Shown in pieces: positions 53,167 to 62,704 of a DNA stretch of 64,000 nt; position 1 is the first letter of the stretch; each line of letters begins with the position of its first letter. A program made the position numbers and the translations under genes. The stretch is from Flavobacterium algicola (GTDB lineage: Bacteria; Bacteroidota; Bacteroidia; Flavobacteriales; Flavobacteriaceae): NCBI RefSeq assembly GCF_022399565.1, contig NZ_JAJTUT010000003.1, forward strand, positions 744,001 to 808,000, read 5' to 3'. Under the pieces are notes generated by a model. The model was given only the letters and a program-made list of their open reading frames with translations, was not told the DNA's origin and did no database searches.

Positions 53167-54702
53167 ATGCTAGTTAAAGTTTTTGGAAGTGCTGTTTTTG
53201 GAGTCGAAGCGACTACCATTACTGTAGAAGTCAATATTGACAAGGGAATTGGTTATCATCTGGTTGGTTTGCCAGATAATGCTATTAAAGAGAGTAGTTA
53301 CCGCATTGCTGCGGCGCTCAAAAATAATGGATACAATCTTCCTGGAAAGAAAATAACAATAAACATGGCGCCTGCTGACTTACGTAAGGAAGGTTCTGCT
53401 TATGATTTAACATTGACCATAGGGATTTTAGCTGCTTCAGGACAAATTAAATCTGAGGAAGTGCACAAATACATAATCATGGGTGAACTGTCGCTAGACG
53501 GTAGTTTACAACCCATTCGCGGAGCATTACCCATCGCTATAAAGGCAAAAGAAGAAGGATTTAAAGGATTTTTTCTTCCTATTCAAAATGTAAAAGAAGC
53601 CGCTATTGTGGCAGGCTTAGATGTATACGGAATCGAAAATGTACTTGAAGTGATTGATTTTTTCGAAGGAAAAACAACTTTAGAGCCGACCGTTATAGAT
53701 ACAAGAGCAGAATTTTATAAAGATTTAGATTTTCCTGAATTTGATTTTTCAGATGTAAAGGGACAAGAATCTATAAAGCGTTGCATGGAAATTGCGGCGG
53801 CTGGAGGACATAATATTATTTTAATTGGGCCTCCAGGAGCTGGAAAAACGATGTTGGCCAAACGTTTGCCAAGTATTTTACCTCCCATGACTTTACGAGA
53901 AGCATTAGAGACAACTAAAATACATTCTGTGGCTGGCAAGTTGAAAGAAGCGGGATTGATGAACCAGCGTCCTTTTCGAAGTCCGCATCATACAATTTCA
54001 AATGTTGCGTTGGTTGGAGGCGGTAGTTACCCGCAACCAGGCGAGATCTCTATGGCGCACAATGGTGTCTTATTTTTAGATGAATTACCAGAGTTTAAAC
54101 GTGATGTTCTAGAAGTAATGCGTCAACCACTAGAAGATCGCGAAGTAACTATTTCTAGGGCCAAATTTACGGTTACCTATCCTTCCTCTTTTATGTTGGT
54201 AGCTAGTATGAACCCAAGCCCGAGTGGATTTTTTAATGATCCAGATGCGCCGCAAACATCTTCACCACATGAAATGCAACGCTACTTAAGCAAGATTTCG
54301 GGACCATTACTGGATCGAATTGATATACATATCGAAGTAACACCTGTCCCTTTTGAAAAATTATCAGACGACCGCAAAGCTGAAGCAAGTGTGGATATAC
54401 GCAAACGAGTTACAGCAGCACGCGAATTTCAATCATTACGATTTGAAGCCATGGAGAATGTACACTACAATGCGCAAATGAGTACAAAGTTGATTCGGGA
54501 ATTTTGTGCCTTAGACGATGTTTCCAAACAATTATTGAAAACCGCGATGGAACGCCTTAATCTATCGGCACGGGCTTATGACAGGATTTTGAAAGTAGCC
54601 AGAACTATCGCTGACCTGGAAGCTTCACCAAAAGTGGAATCGATGCATATTTCAGAAGCAATACAATACCGCAGTTTGGACCGAGATGGTTGGCTGGGGT
54701 AG
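53167..54702 (+). CDS. comM: ComM/YifB-family AAA+ ATPase (Mg-chelatase-like)
   Basis: 511 residues. N-terminal ChlI-like domain about 1-185 (VEVNIDKGIGYHLVGLPDNAIKES, ITINMAPADLRKEG), AAA+ core with Walker A IGPPGAGKTMLAKRLPSILPP, Walker B GVLFLDELPEF, SPHHTISNVALVGGG and sensor motifs LVASMNPSPSG, and the LDRIDIHIEV finger, then a helical C-terminal domain (LIREFCALDDVSKQLL, LNLSARAYDRILKVARTIADL). ComM is a hexameric branch-migration helicase needed for natural transformation in Vibrio; the family is common also outside competent bacteria. Single gene. Confidence 0.95.
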   Translation: MLVKVFGSAVFGVEATTITVEVNIDKGIGYHLVGLPDNAIKESSYRIAAALKNNGYNLPGKKITINMAPADLRKEGSAYDLTLTIGILAASGQIKSEEVHKYIIMGELSLDGSLQPIRGALPIAIKAKEEGFKGFFLPIQNVKEAAIVAGLDVYGIENVLEVIDFFEGKTTLEPTVIDTRAEFYKDLDFPEFDFSDVKGQESIKRCMEIAAAGGHNIILIGPPGAGKTMLAKRLPSILPPMTLREALETTKIHSVAGKLKEAGLMNQRPFRSPHHTISNVALVGGGSYPQPGEISMAHNGVLFLDELPEFKRDVLEVMRQPLEDREVTISRAKFTVTYPSSFMLVASMNPSPSGFFNDPDAPQTSSPHEMQRYLSKISGPLLDRIDIHIEVTPVPFEKLSDDRKAEASVDIRKRVTAAREFQSLRFEAMENVHYNAQMSTKLIREFCALDDVSKQLLKTAMERLNLSARAYDRILKVARTIADLEASPKVESMHISEAIQYRSLDRDGWLG

Positions 54703-54881
54703 GCAATAAGAAAATATGGTCTTCTATAAAATTTCGTTATTAATAATTTCAATATAGTAAAGAGCCACTAATAGTCGTGTTTCGCATACAGTTATAGATT
54801 AGCTCTCTAGAGTTCAGAATCTTAGATTGTAATCTTACTGTATTACAAATTATCACTACAGTTTTTACATAAAAAAAATCG

Positions 54882-54908
54882 TTGTCTGCTATTAAATGGG
54901 TAAATTTG
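54882..54908 (+). promoter_or_regulatory. Promoter of guaC
   Basis: TTG at 54882-54884, 16-bp spacer, TAAATTTG at 54901-54908, 21 bp upstream of the guaC ATG. The spacer is slightly short. Confidence 0.5.
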
Positions 54909-54929
54909 AGAATATCAAAAACTTAGTAT

Positions 54930-55970
54930 ATGAGAATAGAAACCGATTTGAAATTAGGGTTTAAAGATGTTATGATACGCCCAAAACGTTCTACACTCTC
55001 TAGTAGAGCAGAAGTGACTCTGGAACGTAATTTTAATTTTTTGCACAGTTCAACTTCGTGGTCAGGTTTGCCCATTTTTGCAGCCAATATGGATACAGTA
55101 GGTACTTTTGAAATGGCAAAGGTTTTGGCCAAAGAGAAAATTTTTACAGCAATTCACAAGCATTATACGATAGCAGAATGGAATACATTTTTGGATGCAC
55201 TTGCACCAGAACTTTTTCAATACATCGCCGTAAGTACTGGTACGGGTAAAAACGATGCCAAAAAGCTACGTGATATTCTAGATGGACATCCTTCATTACA
55301 ATTTATTTGCATTGATGTTGCTAATGGATATTCGGAACATTTTGTCAATTTTCTAAAAGAAACGAGAAAAGAATATCCCGATAAAGTAATAATTGCCGGA
55401 AACGTGGTAACCGGTGAGATGGTTGAAGAACTTTTGCTAGCCGGGGCCGACATCATAAAAGTGGGTATTGGTCCTGGCTCTGTGTGTACCACTCGTGTGA
55501 AAACAGGTGTCGGATATCCACAGCTATCTGCTATTATCGAATGTGCAGATGCAGCTCACGGACTAGGCGGACATATCATAAGTGACGGTGGTTGTGTAAC
55601 TCCCGGCGATGTCGCTAAAGCTTTTGGAGCTGGAGCTGATTTTGTAATGCTAGGAGGGATGTTAGCTGGTCATGAGGAAAGTGGTGGCGAGCTAGTAGAA
55701 GTAGATGGAAATAAATTTAAACAGTTTTACGGCATGAGTTCGACTACCGCGATGAACAAACATGTAGGTGGCGTAGCAGATTACAGAGCTAGTGAAGGTA
55801 AGACAGTAACTATTGCTTATAAAGGTAAAGTACTTCATACCATAATGGATATTTTAGGTGGTTTGCGCAGTACGTGCACTTATGTAGGAGCCTCTCGTTT
55901 AAAGGAATTAACTAAGAGAACAACTTTTATACGTGTAAGCGAACAAGAAAATAGAATATATACAGAATAA
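54930..55970 (+). CDS. guaC: GMP reductase GuaC
   Basis: 346 residues, same length as E. coli GuaC, whose catalytic Cys186 is matched here by C186 in [12 protein letters not shown]. Family features include [32 protein letters not shown], the [32 protein letters not shown] barrel end, and [14 protein letters not shown], which distinguishes GMP reductase from IMP dehydrogenase along with the absence of a CBS domain. It deaminates GMP to IMP with NADPH, returning guanine nucleotides to the pool. A GNAT gene follows 3 bp after the stop. Confidence 0.96.
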   Translation: MRIETDLKLGFKDVMIRPKRSTLSSRAEVTLERNFNFLHSSTSWSGLPIFAANMDTVGTFEMAKVLAKEKIFTAIHKHYTIAEWNTFLDALAPELFQYIAVSTGTGKNDAKKLRDILDGHPSLQFICIDVANGYSEHFVNFLKETRKEYPDKVIIAGNVVTGEMVEELLLAGADIIKVGIGPGSVCTTRVKTGVGYPQLSAIIECADAAHGLGGHIISDGGCVTPGDVAKAFGAGADFVMLGGMLAGHEESGGELVEVDGNKFKQFYGMSSTTAMNKHVGGVADYRASEGKTVTIAYKGKVLHTIMDILGGLRSTCTYVGASRLKELTKRTTFIRVSEQENRIYTE

Positions 55971-55973
55971 TTT

Positions 55974-56465
55974 ATGATTACAATAGTTACAGCAGGTAGA
56001 GAAGATTTTTGTCTGATTCAGAAATTAGCACATCAGGTTTGGCCTGTAGCGTATGCTGCTATTTTGCCAGAAGAGCAGATGAAATATATGTTAGATGCCT
56101 TTTATTCCGAGAATGCCTTAATCAAAAGTTTCGATAATGGTTGCCAATTTGTATTGGTAAAGGAAGACGAAACTGTATTGGGGTTTGCAGGGTTTGAACA
56201 TTTTGAAACCAAGGAGCAAACCAAAATACACAAGCTTTATTTACTGCCTGAATCACAGGGAAAAGGAATAGGGAAATTACTAATCGAATATATAGCTACA
56301 AAAGCAACCGAAAAAGGATTTGATAAATTGATATTGAATGTGAATCGATTTAATAAGGCCTTACATTTTTACGAAAAATTAGGTTTTAGTATTGTCGAAG
56401 AAATAGACATCGAAATAGGCAAGGGTTATCTAATGGAAGATTACGTAATGGAAAAAACACTTTAG
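55974..56465 (+). CDS. GNAT-family N-acetyltransferase
   Basis: 163 residues. Motif A is LYLLPESQGKGIGKLLIEYI (Q-x-x-G-x-G), followed by the LILNVNRFNKALHFYEKLGFSIVEE region. The N-terminus is a typical helix-strand pattern (QKLAHQVWPVAYAAILPEEQMKYML). Substrate cannot be predicted. It starts 3 bp after guaC and is probably translated from the same mRNA, without an obvious functional link. A hairpin with a T-rich tail follows. Confidence 0.9.
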   Translation: MITIVTAGREDFCLIQKLAHQVWPVAYAAILPEEQMKYMLDAFYSENALIKSFDNGCQFVLVKEDETVLGFAGFEHFETKEQTKIHKLYLLPESQGKGIGKLLIEYIATKATEKGFDKLILNVNRFNKALHFYEKLGFSIVEEIDIEIGKGYLMEDYVMEKTL

Positions 56466-56490
56466 ACAATTATTTTGAAAAGTATTGATG

Positions 56491-56530
56491 AGGTAAAATA
56501 GCTGATAAATCGGTCTGTTTTACCTTATTT
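56491..56530 (+). terminator. Probable terminator after guaC-GNAT
   Basis: 8-bp stem AGGTAAAA/TTTTACCT (56491-56498 with 56518-56525), then TATTTTAG. The T-tract is short and interrupted. Confidence 0.55.
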
Positions 56531-56551
56531 TAGTTTAATTACAAACTGTTT

Positions 56552-57121
56552 TTATTCTACAATGATATCGTGGGTAAATAACAGGCCTTTTAAATATTGC
56601 AATGAAAAAAGAGCTTTCTTTAGTTTTGTTCGTTTGGGATCAATAGTGTAATTTTTACTAGTCGAAAAATTAGCTTTATTGGCAACAGCTTGATCAAATT
56701 CTGCACGATAGAGATCACAATTTTCAAAAGAAACATCGGTTAAATCGGTTGCCATAAAATCGACAGCAATAAGGCTACAATTGGTAAAGGTTGTGCCTTT
56801 CATTTTTAGCGCATAAAATTTAGAAAAATCTAGAATGGTGTTCTTAAAATGTATTTCGAAAATAAGTTTGTCACACATAGAAAAATTCACGTCGTTAATT
56901 TTACAGTTGTCAAAAGTAACAGTGCGCAGAGCAACGTGGTTAATTTTGCTGCCGTTAAGATTACAGGTTCGAAAAGTACAATCGATAAAAGTTACAGCCG
57001 TAAAGCTACATTTGGTAAAATCACAATTAACGAATTCACAAGCCTCAAATTCTTTAAAATTAAGATCTTCAATAGAGTAGTTTAAATTTTCGTAGGATTG
57101 ATCGAGAAAGTAATCGAGCAT
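56552..57121 (-). CDS. Pentapeptide-repeat protein
   Basis: 189 residues built from about 25 consecutive A/C-[D/N]-[L/F]-x-x type pentapeptides (CEFVNCDFTKCSFTAVTFIDCTF..., FENCDLYRAEFDQAVANKANF). These form a right-handed quadrilateral beta helix that can mimic DNA; related Qnr proteins protect gyrase from quinolones. The length is shorter than Qnr (about 215) and there is no clear Qnr-type loop, so resistance function is not supported by the sequence. Last 35 residues (KRTKLKKALFSLQYLKGLLF) form a helix that could mediate dimerisation. Single gene. Confidence 0.9.
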   Translation of the reverse strand: MLDYFLDQSYENLNYSIEDLNFKEFEACEFVNCDFTKCSFTAVTFIDCTFRTCNLNGSKINHVALRTVTFDNCKINDVNFSMCDKLIFEIHFKNTILDFSKFYALKMKGTTFTNCSLIAVDFMATDLTDVSFENCDLYRAEFDQAVANKANFSTSKNYTIDPKRTKLKKALFSLQYLKGLLFTHDIIVE

Positions 57122-57281
57122 TTTGATTTTTTTGTAAAAGTAGTAAAACTGAATGTATTTTTAGACTATATTTCTTCCGACTTTAGATCAAATAAAAGAT
57201 GCAATTTACTCACCAAATAGAATTATGAAAAACTATCAATTTAAAATATTATATTTAAATTGAATGTTTCAAATAATTTAA

Positions 57282-57320
57282 AAAGGGCTACTCAGGTTTG
57301 TAAATCCTCAGTAGCCCTTT
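57282..57320 (-). terminator. Rho-independent terminator of the glycogen synthase gene
   Basis: 15-bp stem with one mismatch (57282-57296 with 57306-57320, AAAGGGCTACT...AGTAGCCCTTT); on the minus strand it ends in TTTTTAAATT. It lies 20 bp beyond the stop at 57340. Confidence 0.85.
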
Positions 57321-57339
57321 CGAATAAAATATCAACTAT

Positions 57340-58566
57340 TTATGCTTTTTCTTTTTCAAATTTAGAAATCACTTCTTGGTAAAAATCAAAGGTTGTTTTT
57401 GCAATTGATTCCCAACTAAAAATTTTGAGTACACGTTCTCTTCCTGCTTTTCCCATTTTATTTGCTAAAGCTTCATCTTCGAGAAGTAAATTGATTTTTT
57501 TTGCAAACTCTTTTTGAAATAATTCAGGATTGATCGGATTAAAATCGGTTCTCGATTTACTTTCCAACGGAATTAGATACCCTGTTTCCCCTTCAACTAT
57601 AATTTCTGGAATTCCGCCCACATGACTACCTACAACGGGGGTTTCACAAGACATCGCTTCTAAATTTATAATTCCAAAAGGTTCGTACAATGACGGACAT
57701 GCAAAAACACGTGCTTGGCTATATAAAATTTTAATTTTCTCTCGAGGTAACATTTCAGAGATTAAGATAACGCCATCACGTTCTGCTTTTAATTCGCTGA
57801 TTAGTTGCTCCGTTTCAGCTGCTATTTCAGGCGTATCGGGAGCACCCGCACATAAGACGATTTGACAATCTTTGTTAAAATATTTTGCCGCCGCTATTAA
57901 TTGAGAAATACCTTTTTGACGAGTAATACGTCCTACAAATAACACAAATGGAATAGAAGGATCAATCCCAAGCTCTTTTAATAAGGCATCATCGTTGGTT
58001 GGCTTGTAATACTCAGGGTCAATACCGTTATGAATTACGGTAACTTTTTCAGGGTCTACTCCGTAAGCTTCTACAACGTCCTCTTTCATTTGCTGGCTAA
58101 CCGCAATAATTCCGTCAGCAGTATTGTAGGCATTATTTTCGATCCAACGAGAAAGAAAATATCCATTGCCTAATTGTTCTACTTTCCAAGGTCGATGTGT
58201 TTCTAAGCTGTGTGTTGTTAAGATCAAAGGTACTTGTAGTAACTCACGGGTCATTACACCCGCTAGATGCGTGTACCAAGTATGGCAGTGAATAATGTCG
58301 GCTTCTGGAGTAGATTGTGACATCTCTACATTTCGACTCAAATTATGAAACATTTTGATATGTGCATTTTTACTGTCATTGGGATTTGTCAAGCTAGAGT
58401 CGATGCCTTGAACATGCAAGTGTTCATCATCTACTTTCTCATCTCCAAAACAGCGCACTTCTACTTGTCCTAATTTTATAAGTTCTTGACTTAAAAAATC
58501 GATATGCACACCAGCTCCACCATAAATGTTAGGAGGAAATTCATTTGTGAAAAGGGCTATTTTCAT
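57340..58566 (-). CDS. GT4-family glycogen synthase (actinobacterial GlgA type)
   Basis: 408 residues, GT-B fold. GGAGVHIDFLSQEL (16-29) and HCHTWYTHLAGVM, the RITRQKGISQLIAAA phosphate-binding strand, and YEPFGIINLEAMSCETPVVGSHVGGIPEII with its E-x7-E motif are the landmarks of the GT4 glycogen/maltose-1-phosphate-glucan synthase group. This class differs from GT5 GlgA. It probably adds glucose from ADP- or UDP-glucose or forms maltose-1-phosphate. No glgB, glgC or glgX in the window. Substrate is inference. Confidence 0.87.
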   Translation of the reverse strand: MKIALFTNEFPPNIYGGAGVHIDFLSQELIKLGQVEVRCFGDEKVDDEHLHVQGIDSSLTNPNDSKNAHIKMFHNLSRNVEMSQSTPEADIIHCHTWYTHLAGVMTRELLQVPLILTTHSLETHRPWKVEQLGNGYFLSRWIENNAYNTADGIIAVSQQMKEDVVEAYGVDPEKVTVIHNGIDPEYYKPTNDDALLKELGIDPSIPFVLFVGRITRQKGISQLIAAAKYFNKDCQIVLCAGAPDTPEIAAETEQLISELKAERDGVILISEMLPREKIKILYSQARVFACPSLYEPFGIINLEAMSCETPVVGSHVGGIPEIIVEGETGYLIPLESKSRTDFNPINPELFQKEFAKKINLLLEDEALANKMGKAGRERVLKIFSWESIAKTTFDFYQEVISKFEKEKA

Positions 58567-58681
58567 TTTTGATATATTTTTATTTCGATACTAATTAGAA
58601 TATTTAGGATAAAGAAATACTCAGCATTATCATTAAAAGTTGCTAATTCTTTATTTTACTAAAGTAGGAAATAAAAAAGAT

Positions 58682-58727
58682 AAAATCGATTGAAAATGAT
58701 ATTTAGAAATCATTTTCAATCGATTTT
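58682..58727 (-). terminator. 19-bp perfect-stem terminator of the PAS kinase gene
   Basis: AAAATCGATTGAAAATGAT (58682-58700) pairs exactly with 58709-58727, loop of 8 nt; on the minus strand the T-rich TATCTTTTTT follows. This is the longest perfect stem in the window. Confidence 0.8.
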
Positions 58728-58829
58728 AGGATAAGGATACTTCTTATTTAGAAGCAAAGTATGTTATTACAAATTTTAGAGTAAGTTTAAATGTAGAAAA
58801 AGTTTTGGGATTAAGTGGAATTATAAAAA

Positions 58830-59948
58830 TTAATCTCGAAAAGTTATAGTAAAAGTAGCTCCATTATCCAATTCACTATCTACTGCAATTTGCCCACCTA
58901 GGTTGGTAATATGGTTGTAAACCAAATAAAGGCCAATACCATTGCTATCAGAGTTATTATTAAATTTTTGATGTAAACCAAATATTTTATTTTCCACATT
59001 TTCCATGTCAAAACCTATTCCGTTATCTGAAATTATAAGTTGCTTTTTACCCTCGTGTATTTGGGTGTAAATCGAAATAACAGGAAACATTCCGACTTTA
59101 GCATATTTGATAGAATTAGTAATTAGGTTCAGGAAAATACTCTTAAGATAAGTCTTGTTGAATACAATTTGACTCAACACCGAAAAATCAACATTAATCG
59201 TGGTATCAGAATTACTAATAAAGGAGCTAATTGAAAACAGAACTTCATCTAAACTTTCCTGAAAAGAAATTTCTTCTACAGGAGAACTATTTTGGATTTT
59301 GTCATTTAAAACGGTGATGTAATCATTTAATGAATTTTTTAGACCGTTGATAATATCTTTTGTAATGTTGAGGTATTCAATTGATTCGGTGTCAATTACT
59401 TTGTCAATTTCTAGTAAGTCAAAAATACTAATTAAATTATTTACCGGAGATCTCAAATCGTGAGCTGCTGCGTAGGTGAGTTGTTTGTACTCTTCCACAC
59501 TATGATTTAATTTTGCAAGATGTTGATTTCGTTCGTCCTCTAGTTGTTTTTTATAGGTGATATTTTTTGCAATTGCAAAAATGTGTTGTTTGTTCTCTAC
59601 TGGTATGGAGGTCCACAGCAGCCAGACCGTCCTACCACTTTTTGTTATGTAACGATTTTCAAAGTTTATTAAATGATTTTGATCTTTAATTGAATTACGA
59701 GCATTAGTAGTAGAATTTTTGTCATCTTGAAATACAAAACTATTGATTGGCTTTGCCAGTAGTTCTTCTTCTGTATATTCTAACAATTTGCAAACAGCTG
59801 GGTTTATCTTGATAAAATAACCATCAAATCCAGAAATACATAGTAAATCTGGTGATAGATTAAAAAAATCTTCAAAGATAGTCTCAGCGTCGTTATTTGT
59901 TTTTGAGATGCTATCGTTATTGATTCGCATCATTTTTCTCATTCTCAT
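58830..59948 (-). CDS. Cytoplasmic PAS sensor histidine kinase
   Basis: 372 residues; the first seven residues (MRMRKMM) offer alternative starts at codons 3, 6 and 7. No membrane segment. PAS domain about 25-135 (LSPDLLCISGFDGYFIKINPAVCKLLEYTEEELLAKP), HisKA about 155-215 with H in AAHDLRSPVNNLISI, HATPase with N-box LNLITNSIKYAK, G1 DNGIGFDME, F-box and G2 GIGLYLVYNHI. No response regulator is adjacent, so its partner is elsewhere. Flanked by strong terminators; own transcript. Confidence 0.92.
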   Translation of the reverse strand: MRMRKMMRINNDSISKTNNDAETIFEDFFNLSPDLLCISGFDGYFIKINPAVCKLLEYTEEELLAKPINSFVFQDDKNSTTNARNSIKDQNHLINFENRYITKSGRTVWLLWTSIPVENKQHIFAIAKNITYKKQLEDERNQHLAKLNHSVEEYKQLTYAAAHDLRSPVNNLISIFDLLEIDKVIDTESIEYLNITKDIINGLKNSLNDYITVLNDKIQNSSPVEEISFQESLDEVLFSISSFISNSDTTINVDFSVLSQIVFNKTYLKSIFLNLITNSIKYAKVGMFPVISIYTQIHEGKKQLIISDNGIGFDMENVENKIFGLHQKFNNNSDSNGIGLYLVYNHITNLGGQIAVDSELDNGATFTITFRD

Positions 59949-60144
59949 TTTTTATCAACTTTTAATAAAATAGCTATCTGTTATTTTATTATTACAAAAA
60001 AGCGTGGTATCAGCTTAATTTATGTCATGAAGTGGAAATAATGCTACATGAGACTACTTCCTGCACATATAAAGATAGAAAACTAACACTTTATAAATGG
60101 CAACTTAATAGTTATCAATACTATATTGCTAAATTATACCAAAA

Positions 60145-60185
60145 TACCTTATAAAAAAATAGATCTACTATATTTTTATAAGGTA
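60145..60185 (-). terminator. Terminator of the outer-membrane protein/kdsA transcript
   Basis: 18-bp stem with one mismatch (60145-60162 with 60168-60185, TACCTTATAAAA...), 5-nt loop; TTTTGG follows on the minus strand. It lies in the 301-bp gap 59949-60249, which holds nothing else. Confidence 0.65.
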
Positions 60186-60249
60186 CGTATGGTTTTATTT
60201 ATAATGTAAAATAATAAAGACTAACGATATTAAAATGGATTTTTAAGTA

Positions 60250-61113
60250 TTAAATTTTGAAAATTCCACCAAATAAAATTATTCTCTGCAAGAATAAAAA
60301 GTGTTGAGAAGCAGTATCATCAGCACTTATAGTTGTACGAATGTCTGGCATATTAATATATCCACCTTTTAATTCCGTTTGTACATAAAAGTGTTTTAGG
60401 AACGTAATATTTAATCCTGCTTTTACCGAGGTTCCATATCCCGAAACATGAAAGGCATCATGGCGTTCTTTACCTAGTAAGGTTGTATTCGTCTTCGGAT
60501 ATAACAGTCCAAAAGCAACTCCTTCGGTTAAATTAATTTGAATTTTATCAGTGTTTCCTATGCTAAATAGATTAGAAATATCATCAAAACGAGATACTTC
60601 AACGTGTACATAATTCAAACCATCTGTGTGCTCGTAGGCCAAAAAAGTTTGATCGCTAAAATTAACTGGCGTGTTATTATAAACACCATTGTATGCTGAA
60701 CCAATATCTGTAGTGGGTAAATTAATTTCACCAGTAACAGATGCTGTTTGATCTTGTGTCATCACATACTTCATATGATCCACACCGATACTCACACTAT
60801 AATGATCATTTAAAAAATAACCCAAACGAAAGTTAGTCTGTGGGATTGTCATTCTTGCCGGATTAATATAATCAACATGCCAACCTTTTGGTTTGTCATG
60901 AGCAGTCATATTATCTATCGTAAAGTTGTAATCTTTCCCCTTGAAAGTAACATCAGATTTAGTGTAACTGTCTCTATTTCCTCCCCAGGCTACAAAAAAT
61001 TTCCCTTTATTGTGAGAGGTATATTTTTCTTGAACATCCATAGCCTCCTGGGCATTTACTGTATTTGCAAACAATAAACCAAAAAAAGAAAGCTGTAATA
61101 TAATAGTCTTCAA
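60250..61113 (-). CDS. Predicted outer-membrane beta-barrel protein
   Basis: 287 residues with a signal peptide (about 1-21, ending NTVNA before QEAMD). The mature protein is rich in alternating hydrophobic and aromatic residues with turns of GKFFVAWGGNRDSY, NFRLGYFLNDHYSVSIGVDHMKYV, SVKAGLNITFLKHFYVQTELKGGYINMP, typical of an eight- to ten-stranded porin-like barrel. The last strand IILFGGIFKI lacks the usual terminal aromatic residue. I do not recognise a named family. It starts 10 bp after kdsA on the same strand, so it is probably the second gene of that transcript. Confidence 0.78.
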   Translation of the reverse strand: MKTIILQLSFFGLLFANTVNAQEAMDVQEKYTSHNKGKFFVAWGGNRDSYTKSDVTFKGKDYNFTIDNMTAHDKPKGWHVDYINPARMTIPQTNFRLGYFLNDHYSVSIGVDHMKYVMTQDQTASVTGEINLPTTDIGSAYNGVYNNTPVNFSDQTFLAYEHTDGLNYVHVEVSRFDDISNLFSIGNTDKIQINLTEGVAFGLLYPKTNTTLLGKERHDAFHVSGYGTSVKAGLNITFLKHFYVQTELKGGYINMPDIRTTISADDTASQHFLFLQRIILFGGIFKI

Positions 61114-61123
61114 TGTACTGTAA

Positions 61124-61942
61124 TTAAAATTGATTTACTGTTTTTCTAATTGCGACAAGCTTTGTCATCAATGATTCGAAATAATCTAGGTGCAACATAT
61201 TTGCTCCATCGCTTTTTGCATTTGCAGGATCAAAGTGAGTTTCGATAAAAATTCCGTCAACTCCAACTGCAATACCAGCTTTGGCTACAGTTTCAATCAT
61301 ATCTGGTCTTCCTCCCGTCACTCCGGCAGTTTGATTTGGTTGCTGCAAAGAGTGTGTAACATCTAAGACTGTAGTTGCATATTGCTGCATGGTTGGAATT
61401 CCTCTAAAATCGACAATCATATCTTGGTATCCGAACATGGTTCCTCTATCGGTTACCATTACATTTTGATTGTTACAATCCAAAACTTTTTGAACAGCGT
61501 GCTTCATACTTTCTGGACTCATAAATTGTCCTTTTTTCAGATTTACTGTTCTACCAGTATTCGCCGCAGCAACAACCAAATCGGTTTGACGAACAAGGAA
61601 TGCTGGGATTTGCAGTACATCAACATATTGTGCAGCCATGTCGGCATCCTCATTGGTATGTATATCTGTAACTGTAGGTACGTGAAAAGTCTCAGAAATT
61701 TTTCTAAGTATCTTTAATGCTTTTTCATCTCCAATTCCAGAAAAGCTATCAATTCTAGAGCGATTAGCTTTTTTAAATGATCCCTTAAAAACGAAAGGAA
61801 TCTCTAATTTATCAGTGATTCCTACCAATTTCTCAGCAATTCTCATAGCCATTTCTTCTCCTTCAATAGCGCAAGGTCCAGCTAATAAAAAGAAGTTTCC
61901 ACTATCGGTATGTTTGATTTGAGCGATTTGTTCAATATTCAT
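61124..61942 (-). CDS. kdsA: 3-Deoxy-8-phosphooctulonate synthase KdsA
   Basis: 272 residues, close to the E. coli length. FFLLAGPCAIEGEEMAMRIAEKL, FVFKGSFKKANRSRIDSFSGIG (the KANR substrate loop) and VTDIHTNEDADMAAQYVDVLQIPAFLVRQTDLV, then VTDRGTMFGYQDMIVDFRGIP and GVDGIFIETHFDPANAKSDGANM are unmistakable. It condenses PEP with arabinose-5-phosphate to Kdo-8-P for lipopolysaccharide. The presence of kdsA shows that the organism makes Kdo-containing LPS. A perfect -7 box is 22 bp upstream. Confidence 0.97.
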   Translation of the reverse strand: MNIEQIAQIKHTDSGNFFLLAGPCAIEGEEMAMRIAEKLVGITDKLEIPFVFKGSFKKANRSRIDSFSGIGDEKALKILRKISETFHVPTVTDIHTNEDADMAAQYVDVLQIPAFLVRQTDLVVAAANTGRTVNLKKGQFMSPESMKHAVQKVLDCNNQNVMVTDRGTMFGYQDMIVDFRGIPTMQQYATTVLDVTHSLQQPNQTAGVTGGRPDMIETVAKAGIAVGVDGIFIETHFDPANAKSDGANMLHLDYFESLMTKLVAIRKTVNQF

Positions 61943-61964
61943 AATGATTATTTATTTGAAAGTG

Positions 61965-61972
61965 CAAAGGTA
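61965..61972 (-). promoter_or_regulatory. Promoter -7 box of kdsA
   Basis: Minus-strand TACCTTTG, exact consensus, 22 bp upstream of the kdsA ATG. Confidence 0.55.
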
Positions 61973-62066
61973 ACTTGATTTACACATTACACTTAGGTAA
62001 TTAACGTTTATTTTATAAGTGATTTTCTTATTTTGAAAGTAGAATACTTCCCTTTACAATTGTAAT

Positions 62067-62513
62067 TTACTTTTTAATCGAAAGCCCTACAGGAACTAAT
62101 AAATATCCCTTTTCATAAATATTCATGTACAACTGAATAGGTTTTTTTTGACCTTCCCACCTAAGTTCATAAACATCCAAAAAACCTGCTCCCATACCGC
62201 TTCTTTTAGTAGGGAATGGACAACAGCTTTCTATCTTGGTGTAGGCGATTTTTTCTCCCTGTGGTCCAGCTAAAGCATTTAAATAACGCACAGCATTGAT
62301 TGTATCATTGGCTGTATTTAAGTAAAAAACATTTACAGGATAGCTACTGTCGAATCCGTACTTTTTGTCTTTACTGTATTCTGTAAGTACAAAAGTATTT
62401 TCGGCAGTAAGTTGCGGACTGGGCGCATTGTCATCAACATTTTTTAAAGTAGATTTTGTACTCACGCAAGAAATTAAACTTAAGGCTAATAGCGAAAACA
62501 TTATTTTTTTCAT
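62067..62513 (-). CDS. Lipoprotein of unknown function upstream of kdsA
   Basis: 148 residues from the ATG at 62513 (MKKIMFSLLALSLISC), with lipobox cysteine at about residue 16; an upstream in-frame ATG at 62540 would spoil the signal peptide. The mature part contains NTFVLTEYSKDKKYGFDSSYPVNVFYLNTANDTINAVRYLNALAGPQGE and IESCCPFPTKRSGMGAGFLDVYELRWEGQKKPIQLYMNIYEKGYLLVPVG. In flavobacterial genomes proteins like this are, as I recall, sometimes misnamed as KdsA because of their position. No enzyme motif is visible. Own promoter; kdsA follows 124 bp later. Confidence 0.8.
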   Translation of the reverse strand: MKKIMFSLLALSLISCVSTKSTLKNVDDNAPSPQLTAENTFVLTEYSKDKKYGFDSSYPVNVFYLNTANDTINAVRYLNALAGPQGEKIAYTKIESCCPFPTKRSGMGAGFLDVYELRWEGQKKPIQLYMNIYEKGYLLVPVGLSIKK

Positions 62514-62566
62514 ATTCGAATAGATAATTAGAACCGACAAATTTGAGACAGTGTCCGTTTTAAATA

Positions 62567-62574
62567 CAAAGATA
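62567..62574 (-). promoter_or_regulatory. Promoter -7 box of the lipoprotein gene
   Basis: Minus-strand TATCTTTG, exact consensus, 54 bp upstream of the ATG at 62513, supporting that start only weakly because 62540 also lies downstream. Confidence 0.5.
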
Positions 62575-62657
62575 ATGAGAACTTTATTTTTAGTGGTACA
62601 GCTTAATAGAAAATTAAATGATTTTGCAAAATTTGATCGAATGTAACAAATGGCACA

Positions 62658-62686
62658 TTGCAGTTTATAAAACCAACTTATCTTTG
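62658..62686 (+). promoter_or_regulatory. Promoter of the YeeE/YedE gene pair
   Basis: TTG at 62658-62660, 18-bp spacer, TATCTTTG at 62679-62686. It lies inside the longer open frame that begins at 62618, favouring the ATG at 62705. Confidence 0.75.
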
Positions 62687-62704
62687 TATTCTAAAATAAT
62701 TAAT

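Noticed and set aside
56552..57121. Qnr-type quinolone resistance gene
   Set aside because: It is a pentapeptide-repeat protein but shorter than Qnr and without recognisable Qnr loops; resistance cannot be claimed.
61382..61717. 111-codon + strand open frame inside kdsA
   Set aside because: Complement of a clearly conserved gene; no independent support.
62618..62704. Longer start for the first YeeE/YedE gene
   Set aside because: The consensus promoter 62658-62686 lies inside it; the ATG at 62705 begins a normal membrane protein.
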